NCBI GenBank assembly: GCA_035627675.1
Contig: DASPLH010000226.1
Coordinates: 1-13,383 of the forward strand
Length of the DNA: 13,383 nucleotides
Direction: 5' to 3'
Origin: DASPLH01 sp035627675
Lineage (GTDB): Bacteria > Acidobacteriota > Terriglobia > Terriglobales > Acidobacteriaceae
Position 1 is the first letter of the stretch, and the number at the start of each line of letters is the position of its first letter. The notes beneath the pieces are model-generated. The model was not told the origin of the DNA, did not search any database, and saw nothing but the letters and a program-made list of their open reading frames with translations. This document shows, piece after piece, positions 7,562 to 13,383 of the stretch. The position numbers and the translations under genes were made by a program.

Positions 7562-7960
7562 TTACTCGTGGGTTTCCGGAGCGAGGTCGTAGGACTCGCC
7601 TGCGGCGCGCTTTTCCCAGTACCGGCGGATCCACGCATGGAAACTGATGCCCGCCGCCGTGTCGCGCCCGCTGAACGCAAGCGCCGCAATTTCGGAATAC
7701 GGGATCGACTGCCTCTGGTTGGAATCCTTCGGCAGCACGCGGACGAGCGACTCTCTCAACGTCTTCCCCGGCTTCCGGTCGAAAATATAGCCCTCGACGA
7801 CCGTTCCATCCTTCCGGGTGATCGTCACATCGCCGCGGTAGTCGAACGCCTTCTCCAGCGCTTCGCGAATCTCTTCTTCGCTCGCCAGCTCCGGAATCCA
7901 TCCCTGGAGGCTCGCACGCTCGCCGGCATTCGCAATCGGCTTCACGTCGCCGCTTGTCAT
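7562..7960 (-). CDS. Conserved-looking small protein of unknown function between hpnH and hpnA
   Basis: A 132-residue protein I do not recognise by name. It has no signal peptide or membrane segment and is probably cytoplasmic. The N-terminal part has an acidic helix (ELASEEEIREALEKAF, 24-39). A predicted beta-rich stretch follows (YRGDVTITRKDGTVVEGYIF, 41-60), whose alternating pattern and KDG turn recall small beta-barrels such as Sm-like or SH3-like folds. IPYSEIAALAFSGRDTAAG (86-104) comes next, and the end is a Trp-rich amphipathic helix (SFHAWIRRYWEKRAA, 106-120). The ATG at 7958-7960 overlaps the hpnH stop as ATGA, which implies coupled translation with HpnH. Position between hpnH and hpnA suggests a part in hopanoid side-chain metabolism or in regulating or partnering HpnH. 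The fold resemblance is by eye only. Confidence 0.85.
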   Translation of the reverse strand: MTSGDVKPIANAGERASLQGWIPELASEEEIREALEKAFDYRGDVTITRKDGTVVEGYIFDRKPGKTLRESLVRVLPKDSNQRQSIPYSEIAALAFSGRDTAAGISFHAWIRRYWEKRAAGESYDLAPETHE

Positions 7961-9069
7961 TGGAAGCTCTCCTGCGGCTTGATGTGCACCAGCGGGTTGC
8001 GGGCATGCGCCGGAACGACATTGCTCTTCTCCAGCGCCTCCAGCGCCGCCGGGTCTTCATACCTGTTGAACATCGCGCGCGCCGTCGCAACCAATCCGCC
8101 CAGCGAACCGAACGTGTCGTTCACCGCCGAAGGCTCGAATCCGCTGTGCACCATGCAGTTCTGGCACTTCGGATTGCCGCTCCCATGCCCGTAGTTCGCC
8201 CACTCCGTCTCGTCAATGAGTTCCTGGAACGAGTCTGCGTAGCCGTCCTGCAGCAGGTAACACGGCTTCTGCCAGCCGAAGATGTTGTAGGTCGGAATTC
8301 CCCAGGGCGTGCACTCGTAGTCTCTCCTGCCCATCAGGAACTCCAGGAACAGGGGACTCTGGTTGAAGCGCCACTTCTTGCTGCGATTGCTCAGGATCTG
8401 CCGATACAGCTCGCGCGCGCCGTCCTGCGCAAGGAAGTGCGACTGGTCGGGAGCCTTCTCGTAACTGTATCCGGGAGAGATCATCATCCCTTCCACGCCC
8501 ATGTCCATCACGGTGTCCATGAACCGGCGGACGCTCTTCGGATCGGCGCCGTCGAACAGCGTGGAGTTGGTCGTGACCCTGAACCCTTTCTCCAGAAGAA
8601 GCCGGATGGCCTCGATCGCCTTCTCGTAAGTCCCCTCGCGAGCCACGGAAAAGTCGTGGTGCTCGCGTTCGCCGTCGAGATGAATGGTGAACGTCAGGTA
8701 CTTGCTGGGCTGGAACAGGTGCAGCTTCTCTTTGAGCAGCAGCGCGTTGGTGCAGAGATAGACGTATTTGCCGCGGGCGATCAGTCCTTCGACAATCTCG
8801 CCGATCTGGGGATGCAGCAGCGGCTCTCCGCCCGGGATGTTCACGATCGGAGCGCCCGATTCCTCTACGGCCTTGAAGCACTCCTCCGGGGTGAGCTGGC
8901 GCTTCAACACATGCGCCGGATACTGGATCTTGCCGCAACCCGCACAGGCGAGATTGCAGCGGAACAGAACCTCCAGCATCACGACCAGCGGGTACCGCTT
9001 ACGTCCGGCCAGCTTCTGCCTTAGGACATATGTGGCAACAGTCCACATTTGGGAGACTGGCACGGGCAT
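7957..9069 (-). CDS. hpnH: HpnH, radical SAM adenosylhopane synthase
   Basis: A 370-residue radical SAM enzyme. HpnH joins the 5'-deoxyadenosyl group to hopene (diploptene), giving adenosylhopane, the first C35 extension intermediate. The [4Fe-4S] motif is C38-N-L-A-C42-A-G-C45, within VLFRCNLACAGCGKIQYP. The SAM-binding GGEP is at residues 80-83 and IHLDGEREHHD forms a further conserved strand. The C-terminal domain carries extra cysteines (YECTPWG, KPCYLLQDGY, KCQNCMVHSGFEPSAV), the DUF3463-type region seen in HpnH. ATG 9067-9069 has GGAGG 11 bases upstream at 9081-9085. It lies 45 bases after shc, the largest gap in the operon, and its stop overlaps the unknown gene. Confidence 0.95.
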   Translation of the reverse strand: MPVPVSQMWTVATYVLRQKLAGRKRYPLVVMLEVLFRCNLACAGCGKIQYPAHVLKRQLTPEECFKAVEESGAPIVNIPGGEPLLHPQIGEIVEGLIARGKYVYLCTNALLLKEKLHLFQPSKYLTFTIHLDGEREHHDFSVAREGTYEKAIEAIRLLLEKGFRVTTNSTLFDGADPKSVRRFMDTVMDMGVEGMMISPGYSYEKAPDQSHFLAQDGARELYRQILSNRSKKWRFNQSPLFLEFLMGRRDYECTPWGIPTYNIFGWQKPCYLLQDGYADSFQELIDETEWANYGHGSGNPKCQNCMVHSGFEPSAVNDTFGSLGGLVATARAMFNRYEDPAALEALEKSNVVPAHARNPLVHIKPQESFQ

Positions 9070-9080
9070 CGTTTAACAAT

Positions 9081-9085
9081 CCTCC
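9081..9085 (-). promoter_or_regulatory. Ribosome binding site for hpnH
   Basis: GGAGG on the minus strand lies 11 bases upstream of the hpnH ATG (9069), in the 45-bp shc-hpnH gap. It is one of the clearest Shine-Dalgarno sites in the operon. No convincing promoter or hairpin was seen in that gap. Confidence 0.6.
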
Positions 9086-9114
9086 AACAAACTCCGCGAT
9101 CGAATCGCGAAACA

Positions 9115-11100
9115 TCACGCCCCTTGGGCAGGCGTTGTCTGGCGGGCCGCGCCCGCGTCAGCTTCCTTGAACTTCGCGTATTTCGTCAGCGCCATCAGCG
9201 GGAAGTACTGGTAGTACAGCGTGTACTTCAGATAGAACACGCGCGGGAAGCCGGTGCCGGTGTACGGACGCTCGTACCACGACCCGTCCTTGCGCTGCTG
9301 ATCCATCAGGTACTTGATGCCCAGCGCCACCGAGTCGCTCTTGTAATCTCCCGCGGCCATCAGCGCCAACAAGGCCCAAGCCGTCTGCGAGCACGTGCTC
9401 TCGCCCGTGCCGCGCAGCTTCGGGTCGTCATAGGAACCCACGCTCTCGCCCCAGCCGCCGTCCGGGTTCTGCACCATGCGAATCCACTCGGCGCCCTGCT
9501 GCACCATCGGGTCGTGGTTGTCGAACCCGATCGCTTCCAGCCCGCGCAGCACGCACATCGTGCCGTAGATGTAGTTCACGCCCCAGCGGCCGAACCACGA
9601 TCCATCCGGCTCCTGCTCTTTCCGGATGAACTCGATAGCGCGCTTGACCGGCTTGTCGCTCAGCGTGAAGCCGTACGTCGCCAGGCACTCCAGCACGCGG
9701 CCGGTGATGTCCACCGTCGGCGGATCGAGCATCGCGTTGTGGTCGGCAAACGGAACGTACTGGAACACCATCCGGTCGTTGTCCTTGTCGAAGGATGCCC
9801 AGCCTCCGTTGCGGCACTGCATCGACACTTCCCAGTCGATCGCGCGTTTCACAGACTCGCGATGATAACGCTCATCGCTGGTATCCACGTGGTTGAGCGC
9901 CAGCATCACCATTGCGCTGTCATCCACGTCCGGGTAGAACTCGTTGTTGAACTCGAAGTACCAGCCCGCCGGCTCGGCTTTCGGGTTCTTCACCGCCCAG
10001 TCGCCCTTGTGCCGCACCTGCTTTTTCAGCATCCACTCGGCGGCCTTCACCAGGCGCGGGTCGTCCCTGTCCACTCCGCTCTCGCCCAGGGCAAATACCG
10101 CGTAGGCCGTGTCCCACACCGGAGACATGCAGGGCTGCATGCGGAACGTGTCATGTTCCTCGATGCCGAGCTTCTCAAATTCATCCACCGCCCGGATGAC
10201 CTGCGGGTCGTCCAGCGAATAGCCGAGACAGCGCAGCGCCACGATGGAGTTGAGAATGGCCGGGTAGATCGCTCCCAGTCCGTCGCTCATCTCCAGCCGC
10301 TCCAGCATCCACTTTTCGGCCTTCTTCAGTGCAATGGAACGCAGCGGGCGCACGTGCACGCGCTCGAACCCGTGACAGACGCGGTCGAGCACCAGGAAGA
10401 AGTTGCGCCACGAAATCAGCTTCGAGTCCCACTTCAGCCGCAGCTCGTCCTTGTGGCGACCGGTCGGAAACAGCTCGTCGATTCCCCACGCGTCCGGGAT
10501 CTTCTTGAACGGCTTCTTCGCGTAGCAGATCGACAGCGGGATGAGGATGGCGCGCGACCACGAGGAAATTTCGTAGATGTTGAACCAGAACCAGTTCGGA
10601 AACAGCACGATCTCCGGCGGAATCGCCGGCACCGCGTCGTAGTCGTACTGTCCAAGCGCGCAGAGGTAAATCTTGGTGAACGTGTTGCAGGCAGGAACGC
10701 CGCCGTGGGAGAGGATGCACTCGCGCGCCTTCACCAGGACGGGGTGCTCCGGCGACAGTCCGCCCATCTTCAGCGCGAAGTAGGCCTTGACCGATGCGTT
10801 GATGTTCGACGGCCCGCCTTCGTAAATCGGCCAGCCGCCGTCATCGTTCTGAAAGCGCAGGATCTGCCGCACGCACTTCTCGATGCGATTTTCATCTCGC
10901 GTTCCGAGCAGCGTGTGCATGAAGATGTAGTCCGACACCAGCGTCGTGTCGGCTTCGAGCTCGCCGCACCAGTAGCCTTCCGGGTGCATGCGTGAAAACA
11001 GGTGGTCGCGGGCGGAAGCGATCGCGCTTCCGATTCGCGCTCTCAAGCCGCCGATCTGTCCGAATCTCATCTCCGCGGAGGAGTTGGGGGAGCTGTCCAT
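9115..11100 (-). CDS. shc: Squalene-hopene cyclase
   Basis: A 661-residue class II triterpene cyclase (also called HpnF), of usual family length. It is a monotopic membrane enzyme that cyclises squalene to hopene/hopanol. The catalytic acid motif DxDD is DVDDSA at residues 391-396; the usual following Thr is Ser here. At least five QW repeats are visible: QNDDGGW (84-90), QCRNGGW (428-434), QEPDGSW (496-502), QNPDGGW (544-550) and QRKDGSW (602-608). The C-terminal GTGFPRVFYLKY and YYQYFPLMAL are hallmarks of SHC. ATG 11098-11100 is 18 bases after the ispH stop; its ribosome site is weak, and a second ATG at residue 11 is possible. There is no second shc in the window. The last 15 residues or so are an Ala-rich tail. 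Confidence 0.97.
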   Translation of the reverse strand: MDSSPNSSAEMRFGQIGGLRARIGSAIASARDHLFSRMHPEGYWCGELEADTTLVSDYIFMHTLLGTRDENRIEKCVRQILRFQNDDGGWPIYEGGPSNINASVKAYFALKMGGLSPEHPVLVKARECILSHGGVPACNTFTKIYLCALGQYDYDAVPAIPPEIVLFPNWFWFNIYEISSWSRAILIPLSICYAKKPFKKIPDAWGIDELFPTGRHKDELRLKWDSKLISWRNFFLVLDRVCHGFERVHVRPLRSIALKKAEKWMLERLEMSDGLGAIYPAILNSIVALRCLGYSLDDPQVIRAVDEFEKLGIEEHDTFRMQPCMSPVWDTAYAVFALGESGVDRDDPRLVKAAEWMLKKQVRHKGDWAVKNPKAEPAGWYFEFNNEFYPDVDDSAMVMLALNHVDTSDERYHRESVKRAIDWEVSMQCRNGGWASFDKDNDRMVFQYVPFADHNAMLDPPTVDITGRVLECLATYGFTLSDKPVKRAIEFIRKEQEPDGSWFGRWGVNYIYGTMCVLRGLEAIGFDNHDPMVQQGAEWIRMVQNPDGGWGESVGSYDDPKLRGTGESTCSQTAWALLALMAAGDYKSDSVALGIKYLMDQQRKDGSWYERPYTGTGFPRVFYLKYTLYYQYFPLMALTKYAKFKEADAGAARQTTPAQGA

Positions 11101-11118
11101 TCTTCGTGTCTCGTCAGT

Positions 11119-12087
11119 TCAGTTCGCCGGAGCGGCGCCGATCGCCTCGACGATCTCGGGAGGCAATGCAAAACGCACGTTCTCCGGCATCACTTCCACT
11201 TCCTCAACGCTGCCGAACCCATGCTGTTTCAGGACGTTGATCACTTCCTGCACCAGGATCTCCGGAGCCGAAGCACCGGCCGTCAACGCCACGTTGCGCA
11301 CGCCTTCGAGCCACGCAGGATCGATGTCGGCGGCGCTGTCGATCAGGTAAGACTTGGTGTCGTTGTTGTGAGCCACTTCCACGAGCCGGTTCGAGTTGGA
11401 ACTGTTCTGCGAACCAACGACCAGCACAAGGTCCGCCTGTTTCGCAACGTTCTTCACCGCCACCTGGCGGTTCTCCGTCGCGTAGCAGATGTCCTGCGCG
11501 TGCGGCCCCCTGATATTCGGGAACTTCTTCTTCAGCGCCTCGATGATGTCGCGCGCTTCGTCCAGGCTGAGCGTAGTCTGCGTCAGGTACGCAACCCGGT
11601 CCGGGTCAGGAACCACCAGCCGCTCGACCTCTTCCGGCGAGCCCACCACCTGCGTCACATCCGGAGCCTCGCCCAGGGTGCCCACGACCTCGTCGTGGTT
11701 CAGGTGTCCGATCAGCACGAGAGAGTAGCCTTCGCGCGCGAACCGGATCGCTTCCACGTGAACCTTCGTGACCAGCGGACAGGTGGCGTCAATCACCCGC
11801 AGCTCGCGGAGCTTGCTGGCCTCACGCACCGACGGCGCAACGCCGTGCGCGCTGTAGATCACGCGCTCGCCCCCCGGAACCTCTTCCACATCGTCCACAA
11901 AGATGGCGCCCTTGCGCTGCAAGTCCTGCACTACGTAGCTGTTATGCACTATTTCCTTGCGGACGTAGATGGGAGGCCCGAAGGTCTCCAGCGCGATGCG
12001 CACGATGTCGATGGCTCGCACTACTCCCGCGCAGAAGCCGCGCGGTTTCAGCAACAGGATGGTCTTGGCGTCGGTCGTCTGTATCAT
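11119..12087 (-). CDS. ispH: IspH, 4-hydroxy-3-methylbut-2-enyl diphosphate reductase
   Basis: A 322-residue iron-sulfur enzyme (LytB/HDR) that makes IPP and DMAPP in the last step of the MEP pathway. The three cluster cysteines are Cys19 in PRGFCAGV, Cys103 in DATCPLV and Cys201 in ICYATENRQ. Substrate-binding residues are also visible: His48 (IVHNS), His81 (SAHGV), His131 (LNHDEVVGT), TQTTLS (169-174), GSQNSSNSNRL (225-235) and the terminal TAGASAPE (269-276). The frame stays open 48 codons further upstream, but that segment does not resemble IspH and begins with GTG. ATG 12085-12087, preceded by GAGAG, gives the family's normal N-terminus (ILLLKPRGFCAG). It is the first gene of the operon and couples precursor supply to triterpenoid synthesis. 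Confidence 0.95.
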   Translation of the reverse strand: MIQTTDAKTILLLKPRGFCAGVVRAIDIVRIALETFGPPIYVRKEIVHNSYVVQDLQRKGAIFVDDVEEVPGGERVIYSAHGVAPSVREASKLRELRVIDATCPLVTKVHVEAIRFAREGYSLVLIGHLNHDEVVGTLGEAPDVTQVVGSPEEVERLVVPDPDRVAYLTQTTLSLDEARDIIEALKKKFPNIRGPHAQDICYATENRQVAVKNVAKQADLVLVVGSQNSSNSNRLVEVAHNNDTKSYLIDSAADIDPAWLEGVRNVALTAGASAPEILVQEVINVLKQHGFGSVEEVEVMPENVRFALPPEIVEAIGAAPAN

Positions 12088-12326
12088 TCGCAAACTCTCA
12101 GGCGCCGGCAGTGGCCCCGGAGAACGGGCTGCCAGCATCGGGCGGAAAGCGCAAACTGCCTCCGCCGAAGCAGGAAGCCACACCTCCCCCCACAGTTGTA
12201 AGGATACCGCACCTGAGCGCATGCTGCCCACGCTAAGACAAAGAACAGGCAGGAATTAGCAGCAAACTGAGGGTATCCAAGGGCGAACGGCGAGGTGCCA
12301 CGCGCGTCAGGAAGCCCACCTTCGCT

Positions 12327-12366
12327 GGGTGCCCCACATCCGCCCGCAGTTGGCGAATGTGGGATC
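12327..12366. repeat. REP-like palindromic repeat, copy 1
   Basis: A 40-base unit identical to copy 2, which begins 85 bases downstream. It contains a near-perfect inverted repeat: CCCACATCCGCC (12333-12344) pairs with GGCGAATGTGGG (12352-12363) around the 7-base loop CGCAGTT, with one C/A mismatch in 12 pairs. A shorter imperfect hairpin (CCCA...TGGG, about 12315-12329) adjoins it on the left and may be a decayed relative. Confidence 0.85.
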
Positions 12367-12411
12367 GACCCAATGACGCAGCGTGTGGCGAATGATCTCG
12401 TCAGGTACGCC

Positions 12412-12451
12412 GGGTGCCCCACATCCGCCCGCAGTTGGCGAATGTGGGATC
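12412..12451. repeat. REP-like palindromic repeat, copy 2
   Basis: Identical over 40 bases to the copy at 12327-12366 and in the same orientation; with one mismatch the match extends 4 bases further left. The 45 bases between the copies are unique. This copy lies 22 bases beyond the stop of the protease-like gene, so in that gene's transcript it forms the first strong stem-loop after the stop and could stabilise or end the mRNA. Confidence 0.85.
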
Positions 12452-12473
12452 CGCGTACTGTTAATTGAACTAC

Positions 12474-13292
12474 TTAGTCGTGGCGTGCCCGGCGCTGCTC
12501 GGCCACCTCAACCGTCCACGTCACAAAGGTGAAGACCTTGTGGCCGCCGCCGAAGTCGAGTTCATACACCGACTTGCCGCCGTCCTTCGACTGCCGCACC
12601 AGCCGGCCCCACTGTCCCGGACCTGCGAAGTCCATGTCCCGCATCGCCTGCGGAGCCTTGCCGATCGTGGCTCCCACGGTCGTCGTGCTATCCAGGTGCG
12701 AGTAGATCGTCTCCAGCTGCTGGTAGTCGTGCGAGTTCGGATGCTGGTTCGGCACGGGATCGCTCGAGTAATCCATGCACGTGCCGAGCGGCGTGTTGTT
12801 GAAGTCCTCGTCCTGGTGGTCGAGTCCGAACGCATGACCGACCTCCTGGCACATGACGAGGTTGCGCCACGCCGTAGTGTTGTACTGGGCAGTGTTGAAG
12901 TACGTGTCGTTCATCTTCACGTAAGCGCCGGTGATGTGACTGCCCGAGACGGCGATTCCCGCCACGCCCAGCCACCCGTTGTTGCCATAGGTGGTGTTGC
13001 ATATCTCGACGCGGCCCGCCGTGATCGGGCACCTCCTCAGGTTCGTCACGCCGCCGGCAACCACGGTGGTGTTCAGCACCTGGGATGCGCTCCAGTCGTT
13101 GGACGCGGTCGCCAAGTAGGAATCCCATTGGCTGCTCACGTTGTCGCCCAGCTTCAGGGTGAACGGATTGCTCTGCCGCGCCCAGTGGTAGTTGCCCCAG
13201 GAGTGGTTCGCGTAAACGGCAATCGCCGAAGCGGCGATCACAAGCGCCACAACAAGGTAGCGCCCGGTACGTGTGCGTACGAGCTTCAACAT
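12474..13292 (-). CDS. Secreted metzincin-like (M10-type) protein with QExxHxxGxxH motif
   Basis: A 272-residue protein with a Sec signal peptide: basic residues 3-11, a hydrophobic core of about 12-26 and a likely cut after VYA (28). The metzincin zinc helix appears as C148-Q-E-V-G-H-A-F-G-L-D-H159. The first zinc His is Gln149, while Glu150, His153, Gly156 and His159 are kept. A Met-turn-like CMDY (172-175) follows after a DEDFNNTPLGT loop. Four cysteines (88, 98, 148, 172) could form disulfides. The last 70 residues or so are polar with a GGGHKVFTFVTWTV strand. The function may be an extracellular peptidase or a binding protein; activity with Gln in the zinc site is uncertain. The chosen ATG 13290-13292 has GGAGG 9 bases upstream; the open frame reaches a TTG 10 codons earlier. 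It appears unrelated to the hopanoid operon. Confidence 0.8.
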   Translation of the reverse strand: MLKLVRTRTGRYLVVALVIAASAIAVYANHSWGNYHWARQSNPFTLKLGDNVSSQWDSYLATASNDWSASQVLNTTVVAGGVTNLRRCPITAGRVEICNTTYGNNGWLGVAGIAVSGSHITGAYVKMNDTYFNTAQYNTTAWRNLVMCQEVGHAFGLDHQDEDFNNTPLGTCMDYSSDPVPNQHPNSHDYQQLETIYSHLDSTTTVGATIGKAPQAMRDMDFAGPGQWGRLVRQSKDGGKSVYELDFGGGHKVFTFVTWTVEVAEQRRARHD

Positions 13293-13301
13293 GCGATGTT
13301 T

Positions 13302-13306
13302 CCTCC
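13302..13306 (-). promoter_or_regulatory. Ribosome binding site deciding the start of the metzincin-like gene
   Basis: GGAGG on the minus strand is 9 bases before the ATG at 13292. It supports that ATG over the upstream in-frame TTG at 13320-13322, and it leaves a normal signal peptide at the N-terminus. Confidence 0.7.
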
Positions 13307-13383
13307 GATTCAGGTAGGTCAAAACGAGTCCCGCACCCCACGGCGGTCCTCAGAAGTGTCGGCGGAGCATACTCCCGTTCACG

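Larger units (their letters stand above)
12088..12473. other. 386-bp gene-free region upstream of the hopanoid operon
   Basis: It lies between the protease-like gene's stop and ispH, both on the minus strand, so it must contain the operon's promoter if there is one. Two identical palindromic repeats occupy its right part. A minus-strand TATCCT at 12201-12206 could be a -10 box, but no good -35 lies 16-18 bases from it. A purine-rich GGGGGGAGG stretch at about 12184-12192 (minus strand) has no convincing gene after it. I see no RNA gene or clear riboswitch. Confidence 0.5.

Noticed and set aside
9049..10995. Long plus-strand open frame (648 codons) opposite shc and the start of hpnH
   Set aside because: It is a shadow of the clearly identified cyclase: low-complexity Arg/Val/His/Leu composition, no motif and no ribosome site.
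12201..12206. TATCCT as the -10 box of the operon promoter (minus strand)
   Set aside because: No credible -35 hexamer lies 16-18 bases upstream; kept only as a remark in the intergenic entry.
12088..12231. N-terminal extension of ispH (48 extra codons from a GTG)
   Set aside because: The added residues do not resemble IspH N-termini, while the ATG at 12087 gives the standard start with a purine-rich site before it.
12327..12451. Two spaced palindromic repeats considered as a CRISPR array
   Set aside because: Only two copies are present, the repeat is 40 bases with one 45-base gap, strongly palindromic, and no cas genes are nearby. A REP-like element explains it better.
13317..13322. TTGACC (minus strand) as a -35 box for the metzincin-like gene
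   Set aside because: A -10 at normal spacing would fall on the ribosome site and the first codons, and no TATAAT-like hexamer is there.

Overview
This window comes from a GC-rich bacterium and is almost entirely one hopanoid (sterol-like triterpenoid lipid) biosynthesis operon on the minus strand. The gene content, the head position of ispH, the palindromic 'gtgccccacat...' repeats and the secreted M10-like protein suggest an Acidobacteriota (Koribacter/Acidobacterium-like) genome. That assignment is inference from recalled gene order and repeat style, not from a marker gene.

Layout from left to right. Positions 2-193 hold the 3' end of a plus-strand gene with an extremely basic Lys/Arg/Ser/Ala-rich tail. 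A small hairpin (204-221) separates it from the convergent hopanoid operon. The operon is transcribed right to left from about 12087 to 222, in the order ispH - shc - hpnH - a 132-codon unknown gene - hpnA - hpnG - MDR dehydrogenase A - MDR dehydrogenase B - hpnC - hpnD - hpnE. Intergenic gaps are 45 bp or less, and four junctions are 4-base ATGA/GTGA overlaps. From 12088 to 12473 there is a 386-bp gene-free stretch with two identical 40-bp palindromic (REP-like) repeats. Beyond it, at 12474-13292, is a minus-strand gene for a secreted metzincin-like protein with an unusual Q-E-x-x-H zinc motif.

How the genes work together. IspH performs the last step of the MEP pathway and supplies IPP/DMAPP. 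Farnesyl diphosphate, whose synthase is not in this window, is converted to squalene by the three-enzyme route HpnD (presqualene diphosphate), HpnC (hydroxysqualene) and HpnE (squalene). Shc cyclises squalene to hopene. HpnH, a radical SAM enzyme, attaches the adenosyl group to give adenosylhopane, and HpnG removes adenine to give ribosylhopane. HpnA is a hopanoid-associated SDR of unsettled role. The two zinc MDR dehydrogenases and the 132-residue protein are not part of the named hpn set. The dehydrogenases are plausible candidates for the reductive step from ribosylhopane to bacteriohopanetetrol. I see no hpnB, hpnI/J/K, hpnO, hpnP or hpnN here.

The most interesting items are the tandem MDR dehydrogenases embedded in the operon, the uncharacterised 132-residue gene coupled to hpnH, the QExxHxxGxxH protease variant, and the paired palindromic repeats just upstream of the operon.
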